A stretch of DNA of 64,000 nucleotides, from assembly GCF_014192225.1 (NCBI RefSeq), contig NZ_JACHXS010000008.1:186001-250000 (forward strand), written 5' to 3'. Below are positions 50,469-60,213 of the stretch, one piece after another. Numbering within the stretch: the stretch's first letter is position 1; each line of letters opens with the position of its first letter. Position numbers and translations under genes: made by a program. The DNA comes from Pseudoduganella umbonata. GTDB taxonomy: Bacteria > Pseudomonadota > Gammaproteobacteria > Burkholderiales > Burkholderiaceae_D. The notes beneath the pieces were generated by a model that searched no databases, had not been told where the DNA came from, and saw nothing but the letters and a program-made list of their open reading frames with translations.

Positions 50469-52685
50469 ATGCGCACCGCTCTCAGTATCCTGGCCCTGCT
50501 GGCCGCCGGCACGGCATCCGCCGACCGCCTGACCCTCGACCGCCTGCACAGCGATCCCGCGCTTGCCGGCAACGGCGTGCGTGCGCTGAAGGTGTCGCCC
50601 GACGGCGCCAGGGTGACGTTCCTGCGCGGCCGCCCCGACAACCAGTTCCAGATGGACCTGTGGGAGTTCAACCTGAAGGACAAGTCGACTCGGCGCCTGG
50701 TCGACTCGAAGGTGCTGGTGGCCGAGGAAAACCTGTCCGATGCGGAAAAGGCGCGCCGCGAGCGCGAGCGCACCGCGGCATTGAAAGGCATCATCAACTA
50801 CAGCTGGTCGCCGGACGGCAAGCGCCTGCTGGTGCCGATCGCCGGCAATTTGTACCTGATCGAGGTCGCCAGGCCGGATGCGGCGCGACTGGTCGCCTCG
50901 GGCAACGTGACCGATCCGAAGATCTCGCCGAAGGGCAAGTACGTGTCGTTCGTGCGCGACCAGAACCTGTACGTGATCGACCTGGCCACCGGCAAGGAAA
51001 AGGCGCTGACCACGGATGGCAAGGGCACGCTGCACAACGGCGAAGCGGAGTTCGTGGCGCAGGAGGAAATGCACCAGTACACCGGCTACTACTGGGCCCC
51101 GGACGATTCGGCCGTGGCCTACCGCCGCTACGACGAAGCGCAGGTGCCGGTGGCGCGCCGCTTCGAGATCTATGCCGACCGCACCGACGTGATCGAGCAG
51201 CGCTACCCGGCCGCCGGCGACAAGAACGCGATCGTGGAACTGCGCATCGTCGATCCGGCCACCGGCGCGACGAAGGACGTGGACCTGGGCGCGGAGAAGG
51301 ATATCTACCTGGTGCGCGCCGATTTTTCCGCGGACAGCAAGAAGCTGCTGTTCCAGCGCCAGACGCGCGACCAGAAGAAACTGGAACTGATCGCCGTCGA
51401 TACCGCCACGCTGGCGCAGAAGGTGCTCGTCACCGAAACGGCGAAGACGTGGACCGACATCAACGACGACCTGCGCTTCCTGTCCGGCGGCAAGGGCTTC
51501 GTGTGGTCGTCGCACCGCACCGGCCGCAACCACCTGTACCTGTTCGACATGGACGGCAACGTCAAGCATGCGCTGACGAAGGGTGAATGGGGCATCGACA
51601 ACCTGCTGGCCGTGGATGAACAGGCGGGCAAGGTGTACTTCTCGTCGAACAAGGACGCGATCATCGACAAGCAGACCTACGCGGTCTCGCTGGACGGCCG
51701 CAATGCCGACAAGCCGGTGCGCGTAACGCAGGCCGACGGCTGGCACGACACCACGTTCGCTCGCAACGGCCAGCTGTTCGTCGACACCTGGTCCGATCCG
51801 GCCAACCCGCCGCAGGTATCGATCCGCAAACCGGACGGCGCGATCCTGACGTGGCTGGAAAAGAACGAGGTCAATGCATCGCACCCGTACTACCAGTACA
51901 AGTCGGACCACCTGCCGGTGGAATACGGCACGCTGCAGGCCAGCGACGGGCAGACGCTGTACTGGTCGATGATCAAGCCCTATCGCTTCGATCCGGCGAA
52001 GAAGTATCCGGTGTACCTGTCCACCTACGGCGGTCCGGGTCCGCAGTACGTGTCGCGCAAGTGGGGCGATCCGTTCGACATGTACATGGCGCAGCAGGGC
52101 TACGTGGTGTTCCGCCTCGATAACCGCGGCTCGGGCCGCCGCGAGCGGGCGTTCACGGATGCGATCTACCGCAACCTGGGCAAGGTGGAAGTGGAAGACC
52201 AGCTGGCCGGCATCGACTTCCTCGGCAAGCAGGCCTTCGTCGATCCGAAGCGCATCGGCGTGTATGGCTGGAGCTATGGCGGCTTCATGGCGCTGCGCCT
52301 GCTGTCGCAGGGTTCGGACAAGATCGCCGCCGGCGTTTCCGGCGCCCCCGTCACCGACTGGGCACTGTACGACACGCACTACACGGAGCGCTTCATGGAC
52401 AAGCCTTCGGAGAACAAGGCTGGCTATGCCGACAGCACCGTGTTCGCGCACGTCGACGGCCTGAAATCGAACCTGCTGCTGATCCACGGCATGGCCGACG
52501 ACAACGTGCTGTTCACCAACACCACGAAGATGATCGACGCCCTGGTCAACCGCGGCGTGCAGTTCGACCTGATGACCTACCCGGGCGCCAAGCATGGCGT
52601 ATCGGACCGCAAGCAGCGCAAGCACGTGCAGGTTGGCATCGATGCGTTCTTCCGCAAGCATTTGAAGCCGGACACGGTGCAGTAA
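50469..52685 (+). CDS. Exported prolyl oligopeptidase-family peptidase (DPP-IV-like, S9)
   Basis: A 738-residue secreted peptidase. The signal peptide ends at AGTASA. An eight-bladed beta-propeller covers about residues 30-470, with the double Glu of dipeptidyl peptidase IV in FVAQEEM (about 199-200). The alpha/beta-hydrolase domain has the triad Ser602 (GWSYGG), Asp677 (GMADDN) and His709 (AKHG). The double Glu predicts removal of N-terminal dipeptides. Confidence 0.95.
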   Translation: MRTALSILALLAAGTASADRLTLDRLHSDPALAGNGVRALKVSPDGARVTFLRGRPDNQFQMDLWEFNLKDKSTRRLVDSKVLVAEENLSDAEKARRERERTAALKGIINYSWSPDGKRLLVPIAGNLYLIEVARPDAARLVASGNVTDPKISPKGKYVSFVRDQNLYVIDLATGKEKALTTDGKGTLHNGEAEFVAQEEMHQYTGYYWAPDDSAVAYRRYDEAQVPVARRFEIYADRTDVIEQRYPAAGDKNAIVELRIVDPATGATKDVDLGAEKDIYLVRADFSADSKKLLFQRQTRDQKKLELIAVDTATLAQKVLVTETAKTWTDINDDLRFLSGGKGFVWSSHRTGRNHLYLFDMDGNVKHALTKGEWGIDNLLAVDEQAGKVYFSSNKDAIIDKQTYAVSLDGRNADKPVRVTQADGWHDTTFARNGQLFVDTWSDPANPPQVSIRKPDGAILTWLEKNEVNASHPYYQYKSDHLPVEYGTLQASDGQTLYWSMIKPYRFDPAKKYPVYLSTYGGPGPQYVSRKWGDPFDMYMAQQGYVVFRLDNRGSGRRERAFTDAIYRNLGKVEVEDQLAGIDFLGKQAFVDPKRIGVYGWSYGGFMALRLLSQGSDKIAAGVSGAPVTDWALYDTHYTERFMDKPSENKAGYADSTVFAHVDGLKSNLLLIHGMADDNVLFTNTTKMIDALVNRGVQFDLMTYPGAKHGVSDRKQRKHVQVGIDAFFRKHLKPDTVQ

Positions 52686-52705
52686 AGCGCAGGCTCCTCA
52701 CGGGA

Positions 52706-52750
52706 ATACCGGTTCCGACACCATTCGCAAGCGAATGATGTCCGACACCA
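52706..52750. repeat. GTTCCGACACCATTCGC inverted pair
   Basis: GACACCATTCGC and GCGAATGATGTC face each other; the inner ATTCGCAAGCGAAT is palindromic. Related to the GTGTCGGACACC family. Confidence 0.6.
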
Positions 52751-52777
52751 GCCAGTTGCCTGGTGCGTTCCCAAAGC

Positions 52778-52805
52778 AAAACAGCCGCCCGAGGGCGGCT
52801 GTTTT
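52778..52805. terminator. Bidirectional terminator between the S9 peptidase and csbD genes
   Basis: AAAACAGCCGCC, loop, GGGCGGCTGTTTT, a 12-bp stem with A4/T4 flanks that serves both convergent genes. Confidence 0.92.
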
Positions 52806-52833
52806 ACCATCGGCGCTGGGCCGATACCTGTGA

Positions 52834-53052
52834 TTACAGGCCCTGGCGGTTGCCGCGGTTGATGGTGACGTCGTTGTCCAGCGTATCTTCGACGGCTTCG
52901 CGGGCGTCGCCGACTTTCTTCTGGATCTTGCCTTCAGCCTGGTTTTTCAGGCCCTTGGCCTGCTGCTTCGAGCTGCCGACCAGTTCACCGGCTTCTTCCT
53001 GGATCTTGCCGCCGACTTCCTTTGCCTTGCCTTTGATTTGATCGCTGTTCAT
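52834..53052 (-). CDS. CsbD-family stress protein
   Basis: A 72-residue hydrophilic protein with the CsbD pattern (MNSDQIKGKAKEVGGKIQEE, GSSKQQAKGLKNQAEGKIQK). It is usually induced by envelope or general stress; the molecular role is unknown. GAGGAGCTCG-type sequence precedes ATG 53052. The 191-bp upstream gap is its promoter region. Confidence 0.92.
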   Translation of the reverse strand: MNSDQIKGKAKEVGGKIQEEAGELVGSSKQQAKGLKNQAEGKIQKKVGDAREAVEDTLDNDVTINRGNRQGL

Positions 53053-53243
53053 GATCGAGCTCCTCTATGCGTTGCGGCTGGCGCACCACGATGGTCCGCC
53101 GCCTTTTGAACACACGCTGTAATGCGTGTGGATGGAGAAATCATACGATCAGTCATTATTTCCCTCCGTACGTCCCCTAACATTGCAAAAATAATCAGCT
53201 ACCAACGGTCAAGGTTAAGTTTCGCCTAAGCGTTATTACCCGG

Positions 53244-55301
53244 TCACCACACCCGCACGCGTGCTTCCGGTGCCAGGTACAGTTTCTGGCCGGGCTGCAC
53301 GTCGAATGCCTGGTACCAGTCGTCCAGGTTGCGCACCGTGTAGGTACGCCACTGTGCTGGCGCGTGCTCGTCCGTGGCGACCTGGTTGCGCAGCGATGCC
53401 TCGCGCGACTTGTCGCGCCACGCCTGCGCGTAGCCCAGGAAGAACTGGCGATCCGACTCCGGGCTGCCCTTGCCGCCCAGCGAAGCATGGTAGGCATCCA
53501 GCGCGGCCGCCAGGCCGGCCAGGTCGGCCAGGTTCTCGGCAAGCGTCAGTTGCCCGTTGAGCTTCAGGTCGGGGAAGGCCTCGTAGGCCGAATACTGCGC
53601 CACCAGCACCTGCGCCGCCTTGGCGAAATGGTCGCGGTCCGCCTTTGTCCACCAGTCGCGCAGCCGGCCCTTCGAGTCGAATTCGGCGCCGATATTGTCG
53701 AAGCTGTGACTGATCTCGTGGCCGATCACGGAACCGATGGCACCGTAGTTGACGGCGTCGCTGCCGTTCGGATCGAAGAACGGCGGCTGCAGGATCGCGG
53801 CGGGGAAGTTCAGCGCATTCTGCATCGGCATGTTGACGGCATTGACGAGCTGCGGCGGCATCGACCATTCCTTTGGATCGACCTTGGTACCCAGCTTGGC
53901 CAGTTCCAGCTTGTAATGGTACTGGGCGGCGCGATACGCGTTGCCGAATGCATCGTCCGGCTTGACTTCCAGGCCGGCGTACGTCGTCCACTTTTCAGGG
54001 TAGCCCACGCCCACGTACAGCACGTCCAGCTTGGCGTGCGCTTCGCGCTTCGTGGCCGGTGCCATCCAGTCGAGCCGGTCGATGCGCTGGTGGAAGGCGT
54101 TGACGATGTTCGTCACCATCTGCTGCACCCTGGCTTTCGCCTCCGGCGGGAAATACTTGTCGACGTACATCTTGCCCACGGCTTCCGGCATTGCCGCGTT
54201 CAGCGCCGCCAGGCTGCGCTTCCAGCGCGGCGACAGCTGCGGCGTGCCGCTCAGCGTACGGCCGTAGAAATCGAAGCGCTGGTCGACGAACGCCTTCGGC
54301 AGCGCACCGGCGTGCTGGTTGATCGTGTGGAATGCCAGCCAGTCCTGCCATGTCTGCACCGGCATTTCGGCCACCAGCGCCGCCGCGCCGGTGATGGCCC
54401 GCGGGTGATAGACGATGAATTTCCTTTGCTTGCCAAGGCCGGCGGCCTGGAAGAAGGCCTTCCAGTCGAGGCCGGGAGCCCTGGCGGCGAAGTCCTTGTC
54501 GGTCCACACATTGTTGGCCTTCTGGACGTCGGACGATTCTTCGCGCAGGCCATGCGCCTGCGCCAGCTTGCGCTCCAGTTCGAAGACGCGGGCCGCGCGC
54601 GCTTCCGGTTCCGTGAAACCGGCCAGTTTCAGCATGGCCGCGATATGCGCCTGGTACGCCGTGCGCAGGCGGCTCATCCGTTCGTTCTCTTCCAGGTAGA
54701 ACGCGCGATCCGGCATGCCGAGGCCGCCCTGCAGCAGGTAAGGCACATAATTGTCGGGATCCTTGAAGCCCTGGGCGATCCACACGCCGAACAGGTTCTC
54801 GGTGGCGAAGTCGGTGGCGTTCAGCGGATCGACGTCGGCACGCAGGCTGGCGCCCAGCGCCTGCGTCAGGCCGGCCCTGTCACGGATTGCCGCGATCCGC
54901 GACAGGGCCGGCCGCAGGGGCGCCGTGCCGCGCCCTTCGATGCCGGCTTCATCCATCAGCGCCCCGTAATACGCGGCGACCTTTTTCGCATCGCCCGCGC
55001 CTGGCTGGCGGCCGGCGGCGTCGATCAGTTGCAGGATGCGCTGGCTGGTGTCCTCGACCAGCGCCTGGCCGGCGCTCCAGCCGCTGCGGTCGGCGGGGAT
55101 CTCGGTCGCGGCCAGCCACTGGCCGTTGGCGAACGTGTAGAAATCGTCGCCGGGCAGCACCGCGGCGGTTCTATGTTCGCCTTGGACATTCAGCGGCGCA
55201 GGCTGCTGCGCATTGGCGCTCATCATGGTCAGTGCGGCGCACAGCGCCACGGCGAGGGTGCTCGTCCGCGGCGGGCGGCGCAGTACTCGGAAGGCTTGCA
55301 T
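53244..55301 (-). CDS. M13-family zinc metallopeptidase (PepO/neprilysin type)
   Basis: A 685-residue exported peptidase. The signal peptide ends near SANAQQ. The large N-terminal helical M13 domain covers about half of the protein. The zinc site is VIGHEISHSFD, with the third ligand Glu in ENLADLAGLAAALDAYH. Such enzymes cut short peptides in the periplasm. It stands alone between csbD and an HDOD gene. Confidence 0.95.
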   Translation of the reverse strand: MQAFRVLRRPPRTSTLAVALCAALTMMSANAQQPAPLNVQGEHRTAAVLPGDDFYTFANGQWLAATEIPADRSGWSAGQALVEDTSQRILQLIDAAGRQPGAGDAKKVAAYYGALMDEAGIEGRGTAPLRPALSRIAAIRDRAGLTQALGASLRADVDPLNATDFATENLFGVWIAQGFKDPDNYVPYLLQGGLGMPDRAFYLEENERMSRLRTAYQAHIAAMLKLAGFTEPEARAARVFELERKLAQAHGLREESSDVQKANNVWTDKDFAARAPGLDWKAFFQAAGLGKQRKFIVYHPRAITGAAALVAEMPVQTWQDWLAFHTINQHAGALPKAFVDQRFDFYGRTLSGTPQLSPRWKRSLAALNAAMPEAVGKMYVDKYFPPEAKARVQQMVTNIVNAFHQRIDRLDWMAPATKREAHAKLDVLYVGVGYPEKWTTYAGLEVKPDDAFGNAYRAAQYHYKLELAKLGTKVDPKEWSMPPQLVNAVNMPMQNALNFPAAILQPPFFDPNGSDAVNYGAIGSVIGHEISHSFDNIGAEFDSKGRLRDWWTKADRDHFAKAAQVLVAQYSAYEAFPDLKLNGQLTLAENLADLAGLAAALDAYHASLGGKGSPESDRQFFLGYAQAWRDKSREASLRNQVATDEHAPAQWRTYTVRNLDDWYQAFDVQPGQKLYLAPEARVRVW

Positions 55302-55521
55302 AAAGTCCCTTGTTTTGTCTGTTGTGAACGATTTTTTTGGCGTGGTACGCCAGCCTGCACTGTAGCCATGCGCCCTTTCCGTGACGAGCTTTGTGCGACA
55401 GACTGCGGAAATCGCGGCTAGCCTGCTGAAGCAAGGCCGAAACGCACGGTGCGGAAAGCGCTCGGCTAAATGAAAAATCCGTTATAGTTCACTTACAGCA
55501 ACACATTTGGAGGCCACCGCG

Positions 55522-56334
55522 ATGACACTGCAAGAATTGTTCGACCAACCCGCCGCGCTGCCGACGGCGCCCAGGGTCGTGCAGGAACTGGTGGCCAGCT
55601 TCGACAAGGCATCCGCGTCCACCGAGGACATCGCGCGCAAGGTATCGCTCGACCCGGTGCTGAGCGCCAAGCTGCTGCGCCTGGCGAACTCGGCGTATTA
55701 CAACCTGTCGCGCAGCATCGGCACCGTCGAGGATGCGGTGCTGATGCTGGGTTTCGTGGCGGTGCGCACGCTCGTCATCAGTTCCGGGCTCGTCAATGGC
55801 TTCAAGTCCGTTACCGGACTCGACCTGGGTGACTTCTGGCGCCACAGCATGCGCACGGCCGTGGCCGCCAAATGGATCGCGAAGAAAACACGCGACAACG
55901 GCGAGCTGGCGTTCATGATCGGCATGATGCACGCCATCGGGCAGCTGGTGATCCACTCGGCAATGCCCGAGAAGGCCGTGGCGCTGGATGCCGTCGCCCC
56001 ACCGCTCGACGAGCGCCGCCTGGCCGTCGAACGCGATGCCCTGGGCTTTACGTATGCCGACGTGGGCGCAGAGCTGGCCCGGCGCTGGCAGTTTCCCGCC
56101 GTGTTCTCCGATGCGATCGCGGCCTTCCCCGCGCCGCTCGACCGCGGCGCCGTGGACCGGCTGGCCGCCATCGTCCACATTGCCGCCTGGCGCGTCCGTG
56201 CCGGCGACAATGCCGAACTGGCCGAGCATTTCCCGCAGGCGGTGGGCGACGTGCTCGGTCTGGATGCGAGCGTCATCGACGACATGCCGCCGCTCGACGA
56301 GCTGACGGCCGGACTGGACGAGATGATGAAATAA
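55522..56334 (+). CDS. HDOD-domain signalling protein
   Basis: A 270-residue single-domain protein (MTLQELFDQPAALPTAPRVV, SLDPVLSAKLLRLANSAYYN, DFWRHSMRTAVAAKWIAKKT). HDOD proteins are HD-like folds without full catalytic residues, often scaffolds in motility or biofilm signalling. GGAGG 8 nt before ATG 55522 fixes the start; an upstream TTG is in frame. fliT lies 136 bp downstream with its own FliA-like promoter. Confidence 0.9.
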   Translation: MTLQELFDQPAALPTAPRVVQELVASFDKASASTEDIARKVSLDPVLSAKLLRLANSAYYNLSRSIGTVEDAVLMLGFVAVRTLVISSGLVNGFKSVTGLDLGDFWRHSMRTAVAAKWIAKKTRDNGELAFMIGMMHAIGQLVIHSAMPEKAVALDAVAPPLDERRLAVERDALGFTYADVGAELARRWQFPAVFSDAIAAFPAPLDRGAVDRLAAIVHIAAWRVRAGDNAELAEHFPQAVGDVLGLDASVIDDMPPLDELTAGLDEMMK

Positions 56335-56393
56335 CTAGTCTTGTCTTGCGGGTAATGCCTGAAACTCTTTACATATTATTTTTCAAAAAGGCC

Positions 56394-56420
56394 TAAAGTT
56401 TCGTCCGCCCCTGACGTAAA
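56394..56420 (+). promoter_or_regulatory. FliA (sigma-28)-like promoter of fliT
   Basis: TAAAGTTT, 11-bp spacer, GACGTAAA. The -35 matches the flagellar consensus exactly; the -10 keeps CG and the final AA. It lies 50 bp upstream of the fliT start. Confidence 0.6.
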
Positions 56421-56470
56421 TCATGACAAGCAGTACTCCGATCACGATTACGAATTCATAAGTGGGCGCC

Positions 56471-56737
56471 ATGACCTCGACCGAAGTTCTCTCGATGTAT
56501 GAAAATATTGCCGGCCTGACCAGCAAGATGGTCGTGGCGGCCCAGGTCAGCGACTGGAACACGCTGGACCGTCTCGAGAACCAGTGCGCCGCGCAATCGG
56601 TCGGCACGCTCGGCGGCATGCCGGCACTGGAAGGCAGCGCGCGCCAGCGCAAGATCGACCTGCTGAAGCAGATCATGGCCAACGACCGGGCGATCCGCGA
56701 CGTGACCGAACCATGGATGGGCCGGCTGAACGGCTGA
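56471..56737 (+). CDS. fliT: FliT-like flagellar export chaperone
   Basis: An 88-residue all-helical protein (STEVLSMYENIAGLTSKMVV, AAQVSDWNTLDRLENQCAAQ, RKIDLLKQIMANDRAIRDVT). This fits FliT, the chaperone for the filament cap FliD. No other flagellar operon genes are adjacent, so it is an isolated copy. ATG 56471 is used; GTG 56462 is possible. The FliA-like promoter supports the call. Confidence 0.75.
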   Translation: MTSTEVLSMYENIAGLTSKMVVAAQVSDWNTLDRLENQCAAQSVGTLGGMPALEGSARQRKIDLLKQIMANDRAIRDVTEPWMGRLNG

Positions 56738-56753
56738 ATCACCTCCAAAAATG

Positions 56754-56779
56754 AAAAGCGCCCCGCGGGGCGCTTTTTT
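56754..56779 (+). terminator. Terminator of fliT
   Basis: AAAAGCGCCCC and GGGGCGCTTTTTT form a GC stem with A and T flanks. Confidence 0.92.
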
Positions 56780-56793
56780 GTTGCCTGCGTTTT

Positions 56794-56880
56794 GTTGCCT
56801 GAAAAATGGGGACGGACCCTATTTTCCAGGCAACGTTCAACGTGCGCCTGACAGCGGGTCCGTAAATAGGGACGCACCGG
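56794..56880. repeat. GTTGCCTG...CAGGCAAC hairpin and GGGACGGACCC repeats
   Basis: Long inverted ends (GTTGCCTG and CAGGCAAC) enclose AAAAATGGGGACGGACCCTA. A second copy of the core, GGGTCCGTAAATAGGGACG, follows. Lies between convergent fliT and the fimV-like gene; same family as 30478-30645 and 62995-63022. Confidence 0.65.
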
Positions 56881-56926
56881 ACCGTCTGTTTTTCAAGCAA
56901 TTTTCACTGTGCTTGCAACCTCTGCA

Positions 56927-58606
56927 TCAGGCCGCCCTGCTCTCCGGCTGGCCCGCGGGCGCGATCGCGGGCTCGACCCTTGCCGGGATGTCATCGTCTT
57001 CGCGGCTCCAGCTCTGCCGCACGATCGGGCTGCGCTTCAGTTTGGCCTTGCGGATGAAGTGCACGATCACACCAAAGATCACCAGCAGCACGAGACTGCC
57101 GGCGAACAGGAACGTCAGCAGTTTGGGCCGGGAGATCTTGATTTCCTTTTTCGGCTCCGGCGGCGGCGGCGCGGCTTCCTTTTTTTCCTGCGGCTTGATT
57201 TCCGGTTCCGGGAGCGGGGCGACCGCCGCTTCGCCACCAGTTTGCGCCCGGGGCGCGGCTTCCGTCGTGGTGCCATCGGCAACAGCCGGCGCAACGACGG
57301 AAGCCTGGGCCGGCACGGTGGCGGGAGCAGCGGCCGTAGCCGTTGGTGTCGCGGCGGATGCGGCGGCGCGTACCGGCTGCGCAGCCGCTGCCGCTACCGT
57401 CATCGCATCCGGAGTCTTTACCGTTGCAGTGGCGTGATGGGCGGATGGCGCAGCCACCGGCGCCGTATTCGCGTTGCCTGGCACCGGTACGGTGACGCGG
57501 ACAGCGCCGGCCTGTGTCGTCATAGCCAGCTGGGCCTGCAGCGACTTCAGCTTGCCTTCCAGTTCGGCGAGCTTGTTCAGCATCGCCGGATCGTCCGTTC
57601 CACCGGCAGGCTTGGCGCCGCTTCCGGCTCGCGGCGCCGTTTCCACTGCCTTCACGACCTTCGGCTGGGCCGCCGGTTGGGTGGCGGCTTCCACGCTGGC
57701 CTTGGTCGCCCGCGCCGCTTCGGCCAGTTCGGCCCGCGATGGCAGGAACGAGGGTTGCGGTGTCTTTTTCTCCACCGCGGCCGTTTGCCTTGCTTCCTGG
57801 CCGGCCTGCGGACCGGTTTCCTGCTTTGGGGATGGCCTTGCTTCCGCTTCCGTTACCGCCACCGCGGGCTTGCCCGGCCTGGCCTGGCGCCTGAAATCGT
57901 CGGCCGTGGACGCATATTTCAAGGCTTCCTTGCGCACATCCCGCGCGCCGGCGGCTGGCCGGGAACTCGCCGGCGCGGCAGGTTCGATCTTTCCGCCACG
58001 GGAAGCGATCGCCCGCTCGACGGCACCGAGCAGTTCGCGCTCTTTTGCCGTTGCTTCCGTGCCGGGCGATGCGGTGGCGACCAGCCGGGCGACCGGCCTG
58101 GCAGGACGCTCGGCGGCAATGGCAACCGCAGAGGGTGCCGGCGCGGGCGCAGCAGCCAAGGCTGCCGGCGCGGACGAGGACGTCGGTGTGGGTGTGGGTA
58201 TGGGTGGGGATGCGGGCGCTGGCGACAGCCACAACGTCACGCCCCGCACGCGTTCCCTGCCGCCGGAAACCAGCTGGAAATACAGGTGCAACACCTCCGC
58301 CTGCACCGGCGCGCTGGTGGTCACCTGCAGCACCCGGCGGCTGTCACGCCGCGCGACGGTAATCTGGGCGCCGGCCAGTGCCGGGTTCATCTTGACATTG
58401 GCGCCCTGGAACACATCGGGCCGGGCCAGGCGCACTTGCAGGTCGGCCAGTTCCTGCGCCGTCAGGTCGGTCAGCTCGATATCGGCCGACAGCGGCTGCC
58501 CGCTGTGGGAGCGCACCGACGCATCGCCGAGCTCGGCGGCATGGGCACCGGTGGCGGCAGCCAGCGCCAGCACGGCCAGGCGGGAAGAACGAAGCAGGAA
58601 CGACAT
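56927..58606 (-). CDS. Short FimV-like inner-membrane protein
   Basis: A 559-residue protein. The signal peptide ends at ATGAHA. Residues about 24-130 are the FimV N-terminal domain (LGDASVRSHSGQPLSADIEL). A very Ala/Pro/Thr-rich region of 330 residues with one short coiled coil (MLNKLAELEGKLKSLQAQLA) follows. One membrane helix (LLTFLFAGSLVLLVIFGVIV) and a basic tail end the protein. No LysM motif or C-terminal TPR domain of full FimV is visible, so it is a truncated family member. FimV works in type IV pili and cell-pole organisation. Confidence 0.8.
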   Translation of the reverse strand: MSFLLRSSRLAVLALAAATGAHAAELGDASVRSHSGQPLSADIELTDLTAQELADLQVRLARPDVFQGANVKMNPALAGAQITVARRDSRRVLQVTTSAPVQAEVLHLYFQLVSGGRERVRGVTLWLSPAPASPPIPTPTPTSSSAPAALAAAPAPAPSAVAIAAERPARPVARLVATASPGTEATAKERELLGAVERAIASRGGKIEPAAPASSRPAAGARDVRKEALKYASTADDFRRQARPGKPAVAVTEAEARPSPKQETGPQAGQEARQTAAVEKKTPQPSFLPSRAELAEAARATKASVEAATQPAAQPKVVKAVETAPRAGSGAKPAGGTDDPAMLNKLAELEGKLKSLQAQLAMTTQAGAVRVTVPVPGNANTAPVAAPSAHHATATVKTPDAMTVAAAAAQPVRAAASAATPTATAAAPATVPAQASVVAPAVADGTTTEAAPRAQTGGEAAVAPLPEPEIKPQEKKEAAPPPPEPKKEIKISRPKLLTFLFAGSLVLLVIFGVIVHFIRKAKLKRSPIVRQSWSREDDDIPARVEPAIAPAGQPESRAA

Positions 58607-58732
58607 GTTGAGCTCACTAGCGAAAATTTCCGTGACGTAAGTGTTTAACGGCGGAAATTTCCTGTTATTGAGTCCTCAAACCGAAATTCATCGGTGGGTT
58701 ACACTCGATGCATCACTTTTCCCGAGGATGCC

Positions 58733-60130
58733 ATGGACAGTAGAACCGAACGCGACAGTTTTGGCCCGATCGAGGTGCCGGCAAACCAGCTGTGGGGCGC
58801 GCAGACGCAGCGCTCGCTCCATCACTTCCATATCTCCACCGAAAAAATGGCACCCGAGCTGATCGCGGCGCTGGCCAGCGTGAAGCGGGCGGCGGCGCGC
58901 GTCAATGTCGACCTCGGCGTGCTCGATGCCACCAAGGCCGATGCGATCGTGCGCGCCGCCGACGAGGTGCTGGAAGGCAAGCACGCCGGCGAGTTCCCGT
59001 TGTCGGTTTGGCAAACCGGCTCCGGTACCCAGTCGAACATGAACATGAACGAGGTACTGGCGAACCGCGGCTCCGAACTGCTGGGCGGTGTCCGCGGCGA
59101 AGAGCGCAAGCTGCATCCGAACGACGACGTCAACAAGGGCCAGTCGTCGAACGACATCTTCCCCACCGCGATGCACGTGGCGGCCGCCGTCGCACTGGCC
59201 CGGGACGTGGTGCCGGCGCTGCACCAGCTGCGCGCCACGCTGGCCGGCAAGGCCCAGGCCTTTGCCGACATCGTCAAGATCGGCCGCACCCACTTGCAGG
59301 ATGCCACGCCGCTCACGCTGGGCCAGGAATTCTCCGGCTACGTGGCGCAGCTCGACTACGCCGAACGCGCGATCGAGCATGCGCTGCCCGCCGTGCTCCA
59401 GCTGGCCGCGGGCGGCACCGCCGTCGGCACCGGCCTGAATGCGCATCCGGAATACGCCACGCGCATTGCCGCCGAGCTGGCCCAGCGCCTGCAGTTGCCG
59501 TTCCAGAGCGCCGCCAACAAGTTCGCCGCACTGGCCGGCCACGAAGCGCTGGTAGCGGCGCACGGCGCACTGAAGACGCTGGCAACGAGCCTGTTCAAGA
59601 TCGCCAACGACGTGCGGTGGATGGCTTCCGGCCCCCGCTCCGGCCTGGGCGAGATCACCATCCCGGAAAACGAACCGGGCAGCTCGATCATGCCGGGCAA
59701 GGTCAATCCCACGCAGTGCGAAGCCCTGACGATGCTGTGCGCGCAAGTGTTCGGCAACGATGTGGCGATCAGTATCGGCGGCGCCTCCGGCAACTTCGAG
59801 CTGAACGTCTACAAGCCGCTGATCGCCCATAACTTCCTGCAAAGCGCGCGGCTGCTGGCCGACGGCATGCGCAGCTTCGACGAGCATTGCGCTCGCGGCA
59901 TCGAACCGGACCGCGCACGCATCGGCGAACTGATGGAGCGCTCGCTGATGCTGGTGACGGCACTGGCGCCGCACATCGGGTATGATCGCGCCGCCCAGAT
60001 TGCCAAGAAGGCGCAGCATGAAGGCACCACGCTGAAGGAAGCCGCGCTCGCGCTCGGCTTCGTGACGGCCGAGCAGTTCGACGCGTGGATCGTGCCGCTG
60101 GCGATGACACGGCCGGGGGCCAAGGGCTGA
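58733..60130 (+). CDS. fumC: Class II fumarate hydratase
   Basis: A 465-residue TCA-cycle enzyme that interconverts fumarate and malate. The signature GSSIMPGKVNP and the catalytic loop region are intact, as are TGSGTQSNMNMNEV and the substrate site GRTHLQDATPLTLGQEFSGY. ATG 58733 after GAGGAT gives the family start; the longer frame is not needed. Confidence 0.97.
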   Translation: MDSRTERDSFGPIEVPANQLWGAQTQRSLHHFHISTEKMAPELIAALASVKRAAARVNVDLGVLDATKADAIVRAADEVLEGKHAGEFPLSVWQTGSGTQSNMNMNEVLANRGSELLGGVRGEERKLHPNDDVNKGQSSNDIFPTAMHVAAAVALARDVVPALHQLRATLAGKAQAFADIVKIGRTHLQDATPLTLGQEFSGYVAQLDYAERAIEHALPAVLQLAAGGTAVGTGLNAHPEYATRIAAELAQRLQLPFQSAANKFAALAGHEALVAAHGALKTLATSLFKIANDVRWMASGPRSGLGEITIPENEPGSSIMPGKVNPTQCEALTMLCAQVFGNDVAISIGGASGNFELNVYKPLIAHNFLQSARLLADGMRSFDEHCARGIEPDRARIGELMERSLMLVTALAPHIGYDRAAQIAKKAQHEGTTLKEAALALGFVTAEQFDAWIVPLAMTRPGAKG

Positions 60131-60213
60131 CCCGGCCACAAGGACCGGACATTATTCAACGGCGAACTTAATAAGTCGATAATAATTGCCGGTCTTACAA
60201 GAATGAGGATAAA

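Noticed and set aside
50439..52661. 740-codon minus-strand open frame
   Set aside because: Antisense to the S9 peptidase, whose triad and signal peptide are intact.
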